Source: Candidatus Pacearchaeota archaeon
Lineage (GTDB): Archaea > Nanoarchaeota > Nanoarchaeia > Pacearchaeales > GW2011-AR1
NCBI GenBank assembly: GCA_023228245.1
Contig: JALOBN010000003.1
Span: forward strand, 1 to 64,000
Direction of reading: 5' to 3'
Length of the DNA stretch: 64,000 bases
The position numbers and the translations under genes are program-made. The notes beneath the pieces are model-generated. The model did not search any database. It was not told where the DNA came from and was given only the letters and a program-made list of their open reading frames with translations. Numbering within the stretch: position 1 is the stretch's first letter; each line of letters begins with the position of its first letter. Shown here in pieces: positions 33,831-43,351 of this stretch.

Positions 33831-34502
33831 ATGAAACTAGGGTTATTATTCTCTGGAGGAAAAGATTCTGTCTACGCAGGATTCCTAGCAAAAAAATCAG
33901 GACACGAACTAACTTGTTTAATCTCAATTCTTTCATATAATAAAGAATCTTACATGTTTCACACACCATCGATATCTAAAACAAAAAAGCAAGCAGAGGT
34001 TATGAAAGTTCCAATAATAATCCAGAAAACTCAAGGAGAAAAAGAAATCGAACTAAAAGATTTAGAGAACGCGATTAAAATCGCAATTAAAAAATACAAA
34101 ATCCAAGGGATTGTAACAGGCGCGATTCAATCCGTTTATCAAAGCTCTCGAATACAAAAAATCTGCAACAAATTAAAAATAGAATGTTTCAATCTATTAT
34201 GGCAAGTTAATGAAGTAGAATATCTCAGTGATTTAATAAAAAATAAATTTAACGTTATAATCACAGGAGTTTTTGCATATCCTCTCGAAGGAAAATGGCT
34301 CGGAAGAAAAATAGATAAAAAATTTATTGAAGAAATAAAAGAACTAAATAAAAAATATAAAATTTCTATGATTGGTGAAGGTGGTGAATTTGAAACATTT
34401 GTCGTCGATTGTCCGTTATTTTCTAAAGAACTAAAAATAAAATCCTTCAGAGATTTCAAAGAAGGCGAAAATAGTTTCAGAAGAGAACTAGAAATTGCAT
34501 AA
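33831..34502 (+). CDS. dph6: Diphthine-ammonia ligase
   Basis: ATP pyrophosphatase making the final amide of diphthamide on elongation factor 2. The PP-loop is FSGGKDSVYAG (7-17); the C-terminal motif GEGGEFETFVVDCPLF is diagnostic. 223 residues, normal for archaea. Leaderless-type promoter aatatatttaaac about 30 bp upstream. Confidence 0.92.
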   Translation: MKLGLLFSGGKDSVYAGFLAKKSGHELTCLISILSYNKESYMFHTPSISKTKKQAEVMKVPIIIQKTQGEKEIELKDLENAIKIAIKKYKIQGIVTGAIQSVYQSSRIQKICNKLKIECFNLLWQVNEVEYLSDLIKNKFNVIITGVFAYPLEGKWLGRKIDKKFIEEIKELNKKYKISMIGEGGEFETFVVDCPLFSKELKIKSFRDFKEGENSFRRELEIA

Positions 34503-34560
34503 CTTCTATTCCCTTTGAACCTTTCATACTGTTTATAAAATATATATTGCTGTATATAAG

Positions 34561-35130
34561 ATGGACGAAAATAAATTTATGTTAATCTCGATGGAAGACG
34601 AAACTTCAAAAGCAGTCGCAGAAGTTTTAGGAAGCAAAACTTGTAAGAAAATAATTAATCATCTTGCTGAAATAAAAGAAGCGAGCCAAAAAGATTTATC
34701 CGACGCTTTGAAAATTCCAATGAATACTTTGGATTACAATATGAAAAAACTTTTAGAATCTGGATTTATACAAAAAAAGAAAAACTTTTTCTGGAGCAAG
34801 AAAGGAAAGAAAATTATTATGTATGAACTTTCAAATAAATCAATAGTAATCTCTCCGAAAAAATCAACTGCTGAAAAAATAAAATCAATTATCCCGGCAT
34901 TTATTTTAACTGCTGCAGGAACATTTGCCGTCGCTGTTTTTGAAAAAATTAATTACGCTACAAGAAATGTTCAAACTTATGATGCTTCAATAGAAAGTGA
35001 AATTTTGTCTGTAGCAGCAAAAGCACCAACAATTATTTCTCCGCAAACCTTTCCAATTTGGGGCTGGTTTTTAGCCGGAGCACTTTTAGCAATTTTCATA
35101 ATCTCAATAATAAATTGGAGAAAACTATAA
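34561..35130 (+). CDS. Membrane-anchored winged-helix protein
   Basis: 189 residues. The N-terminal wHTH (about 20-80, SQKDLSDALKIPMNTLDYNMKKLLESGFI) is of the ArsR/MarR-like archaeal type. Then a membrane helix (about 103-120), an outside loop and a second helix (about 165-185). A DNA-binding domain on the inner face of the membrane could relay an outside signal. It lies directly before the SIMPL gene and may control it. Confidence 0.78.
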   Translation: MDENKFMLISMEDETSKAVAEVLGSKTCKKIINHLAEIKEASQKDLSDALKIPMNTLDYNMKKLLESGFIQKKKNFFWSKKGKKIIMYELSNKSIVISPKKSTAEKIKSIIPAFILTAAGTFAVAVFEKINYATRNVQTYDASIESEILSVAAKAPTIISPQTFPIWGWFLAGALLAIFIISIINWRKL

Positions 35131-35231
35131 TGAAAAATACTAAATTCATACAATTGAAAGCAAATATAAAATTTCCAATCATTCGTATGTTCATACAAAT
35201 GAAAGGAGGTAAAAATGAAAAAAGAAAATAA
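35130..35231 (+). CDS. Possible small ORF between wHTH and SIMPL genes
   Basis: 33 codons, starting at an ATG overlapping the wHTH stop (TAATG) and ending inside the SIMPL start region. Basic, encodes the related peptides KFIQLK and MFIQMK because of a DNA repeat. May be a translational coupler or chance. Confidence 0.25.
   Translation: MKNTKFIQLKANIKFPIIRMFIQMKGGKNEKRK
35145..35205 (+). repeat. Mini insertion F between wHTH and SIMPL genes
   Basis: The 16-bp repeat ttcatacaawtgaaag lies at 35145-35160 and 35190-35205 (15 of 16 match). The 29-bp insert contains aaaatttcc. Across the right junction sits the near-palindrome attcgtatgttcatacaaat (35181-35200), a possible operator just before the ribosome-binding site aaggagg. 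Confidence 0.55.
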
Positions 35232-35961
35232 CGCAATCGTAGTAACTTCAATAATCGCGGGAGTTGTTTTGTTGATAGCAGTTTCTGCAATGTTTATGTT
35301 TTCAGGTTTCTCGACGTCAAATGATGTTGTAACCGTAACAGGACTTTCAACAATTAAAGCAACACCCGATTTAGTTGGAGTTTATTTTACAATTGAAACG
35401 AAAGGAACAACAAGTGCAGAAGCTAGCGACGCAAACACAGTTATCTTGAACAGTTTGCAAAATTCTTTAGTCGCTCAAGGTTTTACTGAAGAAGATTTGA
35501 AAACAGAAAGTTTCAGTATCCAACCAAATATAAATTGGGTAAACGGGAAACAAATTCAGGATGGTTATATTGCATACCATTATCTTAAGTTGGAATTCTC
35601 AACAGAAGATTTGGATAAGTTATCTCCAGTTATCGACGCTGGTGTTGATTCTGGTGCAGGAATAAGTTACATAAATTTTGAACTTACACAGGAAGCTCAG
35701 AACTCTTACAAAGCACAAGCTCTTGAATTAGCTGCACAGGATGCACAGATAAAAGCCGACGCTGTCGCGTCTGGATTCGGTAAAGAAGCAGGAAAATTAG
35801 TTTCTGTTTCTGTAAGTGAATTCGGATACTATCCGTGGAATGTTTACTCTTCATCAGGAAGTGCCGAGGATTCATCTGCAATTAAAACTGCAACAATGAG
35901 CATAAGCCCAAGCGAGGAAGAAATAACCGCAAGTGTTTCTGCAACTTTCAAACTTCAATAA
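35215..35961 (+). CDS. SIMPL (DUF541) domain protein
   Basis: 248 residues. One N-terminal membrane helix or signal anchor (about 8-30), then the SIMPL fold: VVTVTGLSTIKATPDLV, LVAQGFTEEDLKTESFSIQPN, AQALELAAQDAQIKADAVASGFG. The family is linked to oxidative-stress tolerance and envelope function, mechanism unknown. Strong SD aaaggaggt precedes the ATG. Confidence 0.88.
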   Translation: MKKENNAIVVTSIIAGVVLLIAVSAMFMFSGFSTSNDVVTVTGLSTIKATPDLVGVYFTIETKGTTSAEASDANTVILNSLQNSLVAQGFTEEDLKTESFSIQPNINWVNGKQIQDGYIAYHYLKLEFSTEDLDKLSPVIDAGVDSGAGISYINFELTQEAQNSYKAQALELAAQDAQIKADAVASGFGKEAGKLVSVSVSEFGYYPWNVYSSSGSAEDSSAIKTATMSISPSEEEITASVSATFKLQ

Positions 35962-35977
35962 AACTTTTTATTTTTTA

Positions 35978-36041
35978 TTTTTTTCTTTATTCGAACGAAG
36001 TGAGAACGACAGAAAAAATAATAAATGATTTTTTCTTTATT
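35978..36041 (+). repeat. Mini insertion E downstream of the SIMPL gene
   Basis: The repeat ttttttctttatt is at 35979-35991 and 36029-36041. The 37-bp insert cgaacgaagtgagaacgaca plus gaaaaaataataaatga aligns with insertion D. The repeat is low-complexity, so it counts less alone. Confidence 0.5.
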
Positions 36042-36046
36042 TTTTT

Positions 36047-36583
36047 ATGATTTTATTAATATCAGTTAATCAGGAAACTCTTCATAATCTGGAGTTTGTA
36101 AAACCAATTGAAAATATTTTAACAGAAAATAAAATAGATTTCTTTACAAAACATTATTCTAAATTATCCGAAGCTGATTTTAAAAAAGCAGACAAGATTA
36201 TAATTTGCGGAACTTCTTTGAAAGATTCTGATTATATTAATCATATTAAAAAATTTAATTGGATTAAGAATTTTGAAAAACCGATTTTAGGAATTTGTGC
36301 AGGAATGCAGATAATTTCTTCGGTATTTGGTTCAAAATTAAAGAAAAAAACAGAAATAGGATTTTACAAGGAAAATTTTACTAAGGAATTTCTATCATTA
36401 AAAGGCGAACACGAAGTTTATCATTTGCATAATAATTATACGAATTTACCGAGGGAATTTGAAGAATTTACAGATAGCAAAATCGCCCAAGCAATTAAGC
36501 ATAAAAGAAAACAGATTTATGGGGTTTTGTTCCACCCAGAAGTAAGAAATAAAAGTTTAATAACCGATTTTTGCAAAATTTAA
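36047..36583 (+). CDS. Class I glutamine amidotransferase-like protein
   Basis: 178 residues. GICAGMQIISS holds the nucleophile Cys; LFHPEV holds the His and neighbouring acid. It resembles the glutaminase subunit of archaeal GMP synthase (GuaA-A) but no synthase partner lies nearby. It is immediately followed (1 bp) by a peptide-modifying radical SAM gene, so it may supply ammonia or amidate in the same pathway. Confidence 0.8.
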   Translation: MILLISVNQETLHNLEFVKPIENILTENKIDFFTKHYSKLSEADFKKADKIIICGTSLKDSDYINHIKKFNWIKNFEKPILGICAGMQIISSVFGSKLKKKTEIGFYKENFTKEFLSLKGEHEVYHLHNNYTNLPREFEEFTDSKIAQAIKHKRKQIYGVLFHPEVRNKSLITDFCKI

Positions 36584-36584
36584 T

Positions 36585-37706
36585 ATGTACTTTCACATAA
36601 TACTTTCAGAAGCATGCAATTCTCGATGTAGATATTGCTATGAAAAATCACAGAAAGAATTCGGAGGAGAATTAGACAAGAAATTTCATTTCGATTTTTC
36701 AGCGCCGTGTCATTCAGAATTAAATGTAAATATTTTAAAAAAATTCATAAAGAAAGACAAATCTCCGAAGATAATTTTCTATGGCGGGGAACCTTTGCTG
36801 AATCAGGAAAAAATGATTGAAATTATGAAACAGCTTCCAGATATGAGATATTTTATTCAAACAAACGGGAAACTTCTTAATGAATTACCAAAACAATATG
36901 TGCAGAAGTTTTCAAAAATTTTAATTTCTATCGACGGCGACAAGGAAAGAACAGATTTCAACAGAGGAAAAGGAACTTATGATTTGGTTATAAAAAATAT
37001 TGATTTAATCAGGAAAAATGCTTTCAGAGGAGAAATTATGGCGAGAATGACAATAAGTTTCACCGACGGATTTACAGATTTATTTACTCAAGTTAAAAAT
37101 TTGATAAACACAGGAAAATTTAATTCATATCACTGGCAGTTGGATATGGGTTTTTACGAATCAGATTACAACAAAGAAAAAGTTGCGAAATTTTTGAAAG
37201 CGTATAATTGGGAAGTTTCAAAACTTTTGGATTTCTGGGTTGAAGAAATGCAGAGAGGAAAAGTTTGGAGAATTTATCCTTTCCTTGGAATTTTTGATTC
37301 GCTTTATCACAAGACAAAAACAAAATTAAGATGCGGAAGTGGTTACGCGAATTATACAATAACTACCGACGGGAAAATCGTCGCCTGTCCAATCACGAGC
37401 GGAATAAAAGAATTTCAAGTTGGAGACATCGCAAAAGATAATCCTAACGAATTGCCTGAATTAAAAGTCAAAGAACCTTGCCCATCGTGTGATTATTTTA
37501 ATTTGTGTGGAGGAAGATGCTTGTATTCTAATTACGCGAAACTCTGGCCAAAAGAAGGGCAGGAGCAAATTTGCAGTTCTATAAAATATTTAATCGACGA
37601 AATGAAAAAACGAATTCCAGAAATAAAACATTTAATCGAAACGAAAACAATTCAGGAAGCTTGGCTCGATTACGAAAAATATTTCGGACCAGAAATTATT
37701 CCTTAA
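36585..37706 (+). CDS. Putative peptide-modifying radical SAM/SPASM enzyme (AF1577-like)
   Basis: 373 residues. YFHIILSEACNSRCRYCYEKS gives the CxxxCxxC cluster motif (C11, C15, C18), then FYGGEPLLNQ. The C-terminal SPASM domain has CGSGYANYTITTDGKIVACP, CPSCDYFNLCGGRC and a last Cys. The start is typical of the archaeal AF1577 family predicted to modify ribosomal peptides. No clear precursor peptide was found beside it. Confidence 0.85.
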   Translation: MYFHIILSEACNSRCRYCYEKSQKEFGGELDKKFHFDFSAPCHSELNVNILKKFIKKDKSPKIIFYGGEPLLNQEKMIEIMKQLPDMRYFIQTNGKLLNELPKQYVQKFSKILISIDGDKERTDFNRGKGTYDLVIKNIDLIRKNAFRGEIMARMTISFTDGFTDLFTQVKNLINTGKFNSYHWQLDMGFYESDYNKEKVAKFLKAYNWEVSKLLDFWVEEMQRGKVWRIYPFLGIFDSLYHKTKTKLRCGSGYANYTITTDGKIVACPITSGIKEFQVGDIAKDNPNELPELKVKEPCPSCDYFNLCGGRCLYSNYAKLWPKEGQEQICSSIKYLIDEMKKRIPEIKHLIETKTIQEAWLDYEKYFGPEIIP

Positions 37707-37716
37707 GATTTTTTGA

Positions 37717-37980
37717 TTATTTCTTTAAATTAATTATCTTGGTACTAATCCAAACTACTAAGAAAAAGAATAATCCAAGTCCCCACTCTATTAAATTTAA
37801 CAAATCTGGATGTAAAAGGTATAATAAAATTATAAATATCCAAAAACCAAGAGAAATAGACTCAATAATTTTCCAAAAATTTGCTTTTTCTATTTTAAGG
37901 TAAACAACAATTCCAGTAATAATTCCCGTCCAAATACTTATCAAAAAATTATCAATTAATTGGTCAATATAATTTATCAT
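37717..37980 (-). CDS. Small membrane protein, unknown
   Basis: 87 residues, about three hydrophobic helices (12-28, 38-60 and 64-82). No family recognised. Convergent with the radical SAM gene. Confidence 0.55.
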   Translation of the reverse strand: MINYIDQLIDNFLISIWTGIITGIVVYLKIEKANFWKIIESISLGFWIFIILLYLLHPDLLNLIEWGLGLFFFLVVWISTKIINLKK

Positions 37981-38071
37981 TTAATTTTAAAAAATATTTT
38001 ATTTATATTGATTGCTATATTCCAATGATAGATAGAGAAAGTTTTTTAATCGATTAGTCTCTTTAGAGATA

Positions 38072-38797
38072 ATGATGAAAAAAGAAATAATTTTAAAAAT
38101 TATATTTATCGGAATATTCTTTTTAGTATTTTATCTTATTAACTCCCCGATAGATTCTCTGCAAGATATAACAAATGATAATTCTACTAATAATTCTTAT
38201 AATCAATCGGAAAATAATAAACCATTAATTGAAGATATCCTCCCACAACGTGATTTTTATTATTGGGAAAGCATACCTATTAATTATTATTTTTCAATGG
38301 AGAATCCTTGTAATGATAATGCAAGAAGATGGAATATACAAAAAGCATTTAGAATTATCAAACAGGCCACGAATGGAACAGTTCAATTTCAAGAAAAAGA
38401 AACAAATAATGCAATAGAGATAAGTTGCTATGAAGAATATGGAGAATATGTTAGTCAAGAAATAAATGGGGAGATAGTTTATTCTACGGGAGCAATTACT
38501 GCAGGGGAAGGAGGGATAGTAAGTTATGTTGGTGAAAAAGAAATTATAAACGCTTCAATATTATTGTATGAACAAAATCCTAATTACAAATCTTGTAATA
38601 CTTATCCTTCGACAGAAATACATGAAATCCTTCACGCTCTTGGTTTTGGGCATATAGATAACAATCGTAGTATAATGAGTCCAACTGCTTATTATCTTTG
38701 TATAGAATTAGATTCTGAAATAATAAATTGTTTACAACATATATATGGAAATTCCGAAAATGGAACTTGTGATGAAATACCCTCTATTTACAACTAA
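38072..38797 (+). CDS. Secreted matrixin-like zinc protease
   Basis: 241 residues. Signal anchor at about 8-24, low-complexity Asn-rich linker, then the peptidase. EIHEILHALGFGH gives HExxHxxGxxH and is followed by SIMSPT, the Met-turn, as in metzincins. Extracellular proteolysis is predicted. Cysteine pairs suggest disulfides. Confidence 0.85.
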   Translation: MMKKEIILKIIFIGIFFLVFYLINSPIDSLQDITNDNSTNNSYNQSENNKPLIEDILPQRDFYYWESIPINYYFSMENPCNDNARRWNIQKAFRIIKQATNGTVQFQEKETNNAIEISCYEEYGEYVSQEINGEIVYSTGAITAGEGGIVSYVGEKEIINASILLYEQNPNYKSCNTYPSTEIHEILHALGFGHIDNNRSIMSPTAYYLCIELDSEIINCLQHIYGNSENGTCDEIPSIYN

Positions 38798-38808
38798 TTA
38801 TCTTAGAA

Positions 38809-39945
38809 TTATATTTTCAACGCTCCTTCCTTCCCCGTTCCCATATCTTTAACTTTGAATTTCTTTTCCTTAACTTCGGTTTCTCCGACGAAAACTACTT
38901 TATTAATTTTATAACTATTCGCATATTCCAAAGCACGTGAAGGTTTTCCGTAAAACATTACAACATTATTTCCTTTTTCTCTAAGCTTTTCAGCGACGGA
39001 AATTGCTGTCTTGTCTTCATCCAAGGAAATCACTAAATATTTTTCAGAGTCAGATTTTATTTCTGAAATCATTGCTAATCTATCTAAACCAAAAGAAATT
39101 CCCGCAGACTGAACATTATTAACTTTGTAACTTCCGCCACCGCAAATTGTTTCTCTAATTCCTTCTGATTTTATTTCAAAAATGCTTCCGTCATAATAAC
39201 TCAAACCACGAATTATTGTAGGTGAAAACAAAACTTTGACTCCGTAATAATTGCAGTATTTAATTAATTCTAAAATTTCTTTGTAAGATTCAAATTTCTT
39301 AAAATAATCCTCGCCTTTTTTCAGCAACGACAAAATTTTCTCTGCTTTGTATTTTTTAAGATTCACCAAAATTTCTTTCTCTGAAATTTTATCAAACTTA
39401 TCAATTTCAGTCAAAACATTTTTTTTGTCCTTTTCCTTAATTCCTTCTGACTCAAGAATTTCATTAAGTAATTTTCTGTTGTTAATTAATATCGTAGATT
39501 TCACGCCGATTTTTTTCAAAACTTCCGAAGCTAAAAATAAAATTTCCGCCTCGTCTTTTATCGTGCTCCCGACAACATCAATATCACACTGCGTAAATTG
39601 TCTAAACCTCCTCGTGCTCGACGGCTCGTCCCGAAAAACCTCGCCAATCTGATATCTTCTAAAAGGAAGTTTCATATTATTCGCAATTCTCTTTAACTGA
39701 AAAGTAAACTCATATCTCAACGCAAGTTTTCTCTTCCCCTTATCTTCTAATTTGTAGATATCACTCACAGCCTCGTCTTCTTTATTCTCGCCCTTAACAA
39801 ATTCCTCACTCTCAACAATCGGCGTCTCAGCAGGCTCAAAACCATAACGCTCGAAAGTCTCGACTAAAATTTTCTTAATTCTCTGTCGCTTCTCCGCGTC
39901 TTCCCCGACATAATCTTTGAATCCTTTAACTGGTTCATTATTCAT
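38809..39945 (-). CDS. hisS: Histidyl-tRNA synthetase
   Basis: Class II synthetase, 378 residues, on the short side. Motif 2 is RYQIGEVFRDEPSSTRRFRQF; the His-specific LSYYDGSIFEI and motif 3 AGISFGLDRLAM follow. Anticodon-binding domain at the C-terminus. Its gene lies about 800 bp from tRNA-His. It overlaps the phosphatase gene by ATGA. Confidence 0.94.
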   Translation of the reverse strand: MNNEPVKGFKDYVGEDAEKRQRIKKILVETFERYGFEPAETPIVESEEFVKGENKEDEAVSDIYKLEDKGKRKLALRYEFTFQLKRIANNMKLPFRRYQIGEVFRDEPSSTRRFRQFTQCDIDVVGSTIKDEAEILFLASEVLKKIGVKSTILINNRKLLNEILESEGIKEKDKKNVLTEIDKFDKISEKEILVNLKKYKAEKILSLLKKGEDYFKKFESYKEILELIKYCNYYGVKVLFSPTIIRGLSYYDGSIFEIKSEGIRETICGGGSYKVNNVQSAGISFGLDRLAMISEIKSDSEKYLVISLDEDKTAISVAEKLREKGNNVVMFYGKPSRALEYANSYKINKVVFVGETEVKEKKFKVKDMGTGKEGALKI

Positions 39946-40394
39946 TTTCTTTTTATTTTCCTGTTTTCTACCATTATAGTTTCTTTTTCTAAAAGAAACC
40001 TAAATTTATCAACTCTTTCTTTAATCTGCAAAGCAATTCTCTTAATATTCTTTTTGTTTTGTTTCTGCTCGTCTTTAATTTTCCAAATCCTGACTTTGTT
40101 TTGAATATACATGCTTTGATAGTCAAATATTTTTCTAGGAACATCATTCGCGACGACAATAATTAAATCAGAACTTTCCAAATCTTTTTTGTTTAACGGA
40201 ATCGGCGTCCTGTTATCAATATCCACCCCAAGAAGTTGTTTCGGAATTCCTCGCTGTTCTTTATCAGAATGCCCGCCCATTACAATTCCCCGACTTATCA
40301 CTTCAATTTTTTTATTTTGATTTATCTTCTTAAAATATTCCTCGGCAATTCTGCTTCTGAAAACATTGTGTTTGCAAATAAATAAAATTTTCAT
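39942..40394 (-). CDS. Low-molecular-weight phosphatase-like protein
   Basis: 150 residues. Starts ILFICKHNVFRSRIAEEYF, giving the CX5R active loop (C7-R13). The usual general-acid DP is replaced near ANDVPR. May be a phosphatase or arsenate-reductase relative. Co-translated with hisS. Confidence 0.78.
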   Translation of the reverse strand: MKILFICKHNVFRSRIAEEYFKKINQNKKIEVISRGIVMGGHSDKEQRGIPKQLLGVDIDNRTPIPLNKKDLESSDLIIVVANDVPRKIFDYQSMYIQNKVRIWKIKDEQKQNKKNIKRIALQIKERVDKFRFLLEKETIMVENRKIKRK

Positions 40395-40396
40395 CT

Positions 40397-40735
40397 CTAT
40401 CTAATTGGAAAAGGATTACTTTCTTCATAATTTTTAGATAGATAACCCTTACCTCTTTTAATTAAGTAAATTACTAATATAATTAAAGGTATTGCAAAAG
40501 AGAGAAAAATATTAATCCCTAAATTGAAAATATTAATAAAATCTAAAATTAAATAAATAATCACACCAAAAAATAAAGATGCAGTCGTGATTACTTTAGT
40601 ATTATAATCTATGAATCTATCTTCTTTATTTGAATATTCTTTTTGTCTATGAGAAAGAATATTATTACGATGTTGCCAACAATATTTTCTTCCAGATTTA
40701 ATTCTTCTACCGCAGATTATACATGTTTTTACCAT
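40397..40735 (-). CDS. Zinc-knuckle membrane protein, unknown
   Basis: 112 residues from the ATG at 40735; a longer frame would run into tRNA-His and is rejected. N-terminal CIICGRRIKSGRKYCWQH is a zinc knuckle; two membrane helices follow (about 50-67 and 74-94). Function unknown. Confidence 0.65.
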   Translation of the reverse strand: MVKTCIICGRRIKSGRKYCWQHRNNILSHRQKEYSNKEDRFIDYNTKVITTASLFFGVIIYLILDFINIFNLGINIFLSFAIPLIILVIYLIKRGKGYLSKNYEESNPFPIR

Positions 40736-40747
40736 TTTTTTCAAAAG

Positions 40748-40819
40748 GGCGGATGGGGAGAATCGAACTCCCGTTATGCGAGCCACAGTCGCACGTTCTG
40801 CCACTGAACTACAACCGCC
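40748..40819 (-). tRNA. tRNA-His(GTG)
   Basis: Anticodon loop CTGTGGC on stem TGCGA/TCGCA. Acceptor includes an encoded G at position -1 that pairs with C73, the identity element of His tRNA; there is one T-T mismatch in the acceptor stem. T-loop TTCGATT. No intron or CCA. Confidence 0.93.
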
Positions 40820-40929
40820 ATATACAAAATCTAAATAAAAAAGGTATAAAAATCTTTCAATAAGTTCTGAATTGACAAAAGTGAAATTATGAACATAAGA
40901 ATTTTAAACACTATTAACTATTTCATTTT

Positions 40930-42126
40930 ATGGGACTGCTTATAGCCAAAGAAAAAGGTGTGATGTCATTTACAGGAATCGCGAAACTTGCAATAACTGG
41001 TTTTATCGTCGCTATGGCTTCTTCGTTCATCGACACAATCTGGGCACTTTACTTAAACAGCTTCGTGAATAGCGCCGCACTTGTAGGATTCATCTCCGCA
41101 TTTTTAGCAGCCGTATCATTCATTTCTTATTTCGTTTTCATTCCACTGATACAAAAAGTAAACAAACCCAAACTTTATGTTTTTTGTCTTGTAATGTTCG
41201 CAATCGGCTATCTGCTTTTTGCATTAAATAATAATTTTTACATATTCATAATAATCGCATCATTCCTGACAATTTTATCAACTCTCAAAGTCGCAAGTTT
41301 CGGAATAATTGTTAAGGATAAAACACAAAAACAAAAACTCTCGAGAAACGAAGGTTTAATGTATACTTTTTTCAATCTCGCATGGGTTCTTGGCCCGCTA
41401 ATTGCAGGTTACATTTCAGACGCATTCGGAATTGATTTAATTTTCACATTAGCTGCAATTTTCCTTCTTGTCGCAACAGCGTTCTTTATGATTGTTCAGG
41501 TAAAAGATAACCGCGTTGATAAAAAAATAGAAAAACATTTATTAAAAAATTTCTTTGAATTTTTCAAAGATAAAAAAAGAGTTTTAGTTTATATTATCAG
41601 CGGAGGAATTAATTTATGGTGGGGTTTCATTTACTTATTTATTCCACTTTACATAATTGAAAACGGACTTGAAACAATTTGGATTGGATATTTTTTATTT
41701 GCCGTCGCTGTTCCACTTGTATTTTTAGAATACCCTTTTTCAAAAATAACTTCTAAAATTGGTTTCAAAAAAATGTTCATCCTAGGATTTTCAATCACAG
41801 GAATATTTTCATTAATATGTTTCTTCTTTTCAAATTTATATCTTATTCTGGGACTATTGGTTCTTGCAAGTTGTGGAATGGCTATGCTTGAACCTACAAC
41901 AGAAGCATATTTCTTTGACTTAACACGAGACGATCAGGAGCAAAGATTTTACGGCCCTTACAATACGGGAATCGACTTAAGTCAGTTCATAGGAAAAATT
42001 CTAGCATCTATATTATTAATTTTCTTGCCGTTCAAATTTTTATTCATTTTATTTGCATCAATGATGGGAATATACGCAGTTTTATGTTTAATGTTAAAAG
42101 ATATTGTGGAACAAAAGAAAAGATAA
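40930..42126 (+). CDS. Major facilitator superfamily transporter
   Basis: 398 residues, about 12 membrane helices. GPLIAGYISDAFG after helix 4-5 and basic KKMFILGFS loop fit the MFS. Substrate unknown. Confidence 0.82.
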   Translation: MGLLIAKEKGVMSFTGIAKLAITGFIVAMASSFIDTIWALYLNSFVNSAALVGFISAFLAAVSFISYFVFIPLIQKVNKPKLYVFCLVMFAIGYLLFALNNNFYIFIIIASFLTILSTLKVASFGIIVKDKTQKQKLSRNEGLMYTFFNLAWVLGPLIAGYISDAFGIDLIFTLAAIFLLVATAFFMIVQVKDNRVDKKIEKHLLKNFFEFFKDKKRVLVYIISGGINLWWGFIYLFIPLYIIENGLETIWIGYFLFAVAVPLVFLEYPFSKITSKIGFKKMFILGFSITGIFSLICFFFSNLYLILGLLVLASCGMAMLEPTTEAYFFDLTRDDQEQRFYGPYNTGIDLSQFIGKILASILLIFLPFKFLFILFASMMGIYAVLCLMLKDIVEQKKR

Positions 42127-42156
42127 TTCTTTAAACTATTTTTTTCAAATTATATT

Positions 42157-43341
42157 ATGAAACAAAAATTAGAACTTCTCGCACCAGCGGGAGATTTTTC
42201 AATGTTATCTGCAGCAGTAAATGCAGGAGCCGACGCTGTTTACTTTGGGTTAAAAGAATTTTCAATGCGAGCAGCAGCGAGAAATTTTACCATCGCAGAT
42301 TTAGAAGAAATTGAAAATATTTGCAAACCCAAAAAGGTAAAAAGATATTTAACATTAAACACAATAATTTACAACGACGAATTAAAAAAAATAGAAGAAA
42401 CAATCAAAAAAGTAAAAGGAAAAATAGATGCAATAATCTGTTGGGATATTTCAGTAATTCAATTATGCAGAAAATATAAAATTCCTTTTTTTATTTCAAC
42501 GCAAGCGTCAGTTTCAAATATTGCTTCAGCAAAATTCTACAAATCTCTCGGAGCAAAAAGAATTGTTCTCGCAAGAGAATTAAACTTAAAACAAATAAAA
42601 CAAATTTCAAAAATAATTGACATTGAATGTTTCTGTCACGGTGCAATGTGCGTCGCTGTTTCTGGAAGATGTTTCACTTCGCAATTTCTATTTAACAAAT
42701 CAGCAAATCGCGGAGAATGTTTACATCCTTGCAGAAGAGCTTACACAGTAAAAGACGAAGAAGGAAATGAACTAAAAGTTAACAACAATCAAATTTTATC
42801 AGCAAAAGATTTATGCACTTTGCCTTTCATCGAACAAATGAAAAGAGCAGGAATAACTTCTTTCAAAATTGAAGGAAGAAATAGAGATGCAAGATATGTC
42901 GACGCTGTCGTGCGAGTTTATAGAAAAGCACTAGACAAAAAATTAACTAAAAAAGAAATTGAAGAAGGAATAAAAGAATTGGAATTAATTTACAACAAAG
43001 GTTTTTCATCTGGATTTTATTTGCGAACACCAACATCTGACGATTTTTCAAAAATACAGAGCAACGCATCAACAGAGAAAAAACATTTTATAGGAAAAGT
43101 AACACACTATTTTGACAAATCTGGCGTCGCTGCAGTGAAATTAGTTTCTGAATTAAAAGTTGGAGATAAAATTGTAATTATAGGAAACACAACAGGAATA
43201 ATTCATTCAAAAATAGAATCTATCGAGATAAAAAATTCTAAAGTAGAAAAAGCAAAGAAAGGTGACGAAGTCGGAATAAAAGTTTCAAAAGTTAGAAAGA
43301 ACGACGAGGTCTATTTGTTAAAAGAAAATAAAATAAACTAA
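42157..43341 (+). CDS. U32 family peptidase (tRNA/rRNA hydroxylation type)
   Basis: 394 residues. LLAPAGDFSMLSAAVNAGADAVYFG opens the TIM-like barrel; FCHGAMCVAVSGRCF and NRGECLHPCRR hold the four conserved cysteines. Relatives such as TrhP and RlhA hydroxylate RNA, and older ones were called collagenases. A RNA-modification role is the better guess. C-terminal beta domain present. Confidence 0.88.
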   Translation: MKQKLELLAPAGDFSMLSAAVNAGADAVYFGLKEFSMRAAARNFTIADLEEIENICKPKKVKRYLTLNTIIYNDELKKIEETIKKVKGKIDAIICWDISVIQLCRKYKIPFFISTQASVSNIASAKFYKSLGAKRIVLARELNLKQIKQISKIIDIECFCHGAMCVAVSGRCFTSQFLFNKSANRGECLHPCRRAYTVKDEEGNELKVNNNQILSAKDLCTLPFIEQMKRAGITSFKIEGRNRDARYVDAVVRVYRKALDKKLTKKEIEEGIKELELIYNKGFSSGFYLRTPTSDDFSKIQSNASTEKKHFIGKVTHYFDKSGVAAVKLVSELKVGDKIVIIGNTTGIIHSKIESIEIKNSKVEKAKKGDEVGIKVSKVRKNDEVYLLKENKIN

Positions 43342-43351
43342 AAGTGTTTGT

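Noticed and set aside
40397..40804. Longer protein start reading through tRNA-His
   Set aside because: The extra 23 residues come from tRNA sequence; the ATG at 40735 gives a sensible zinc-knuckle start.
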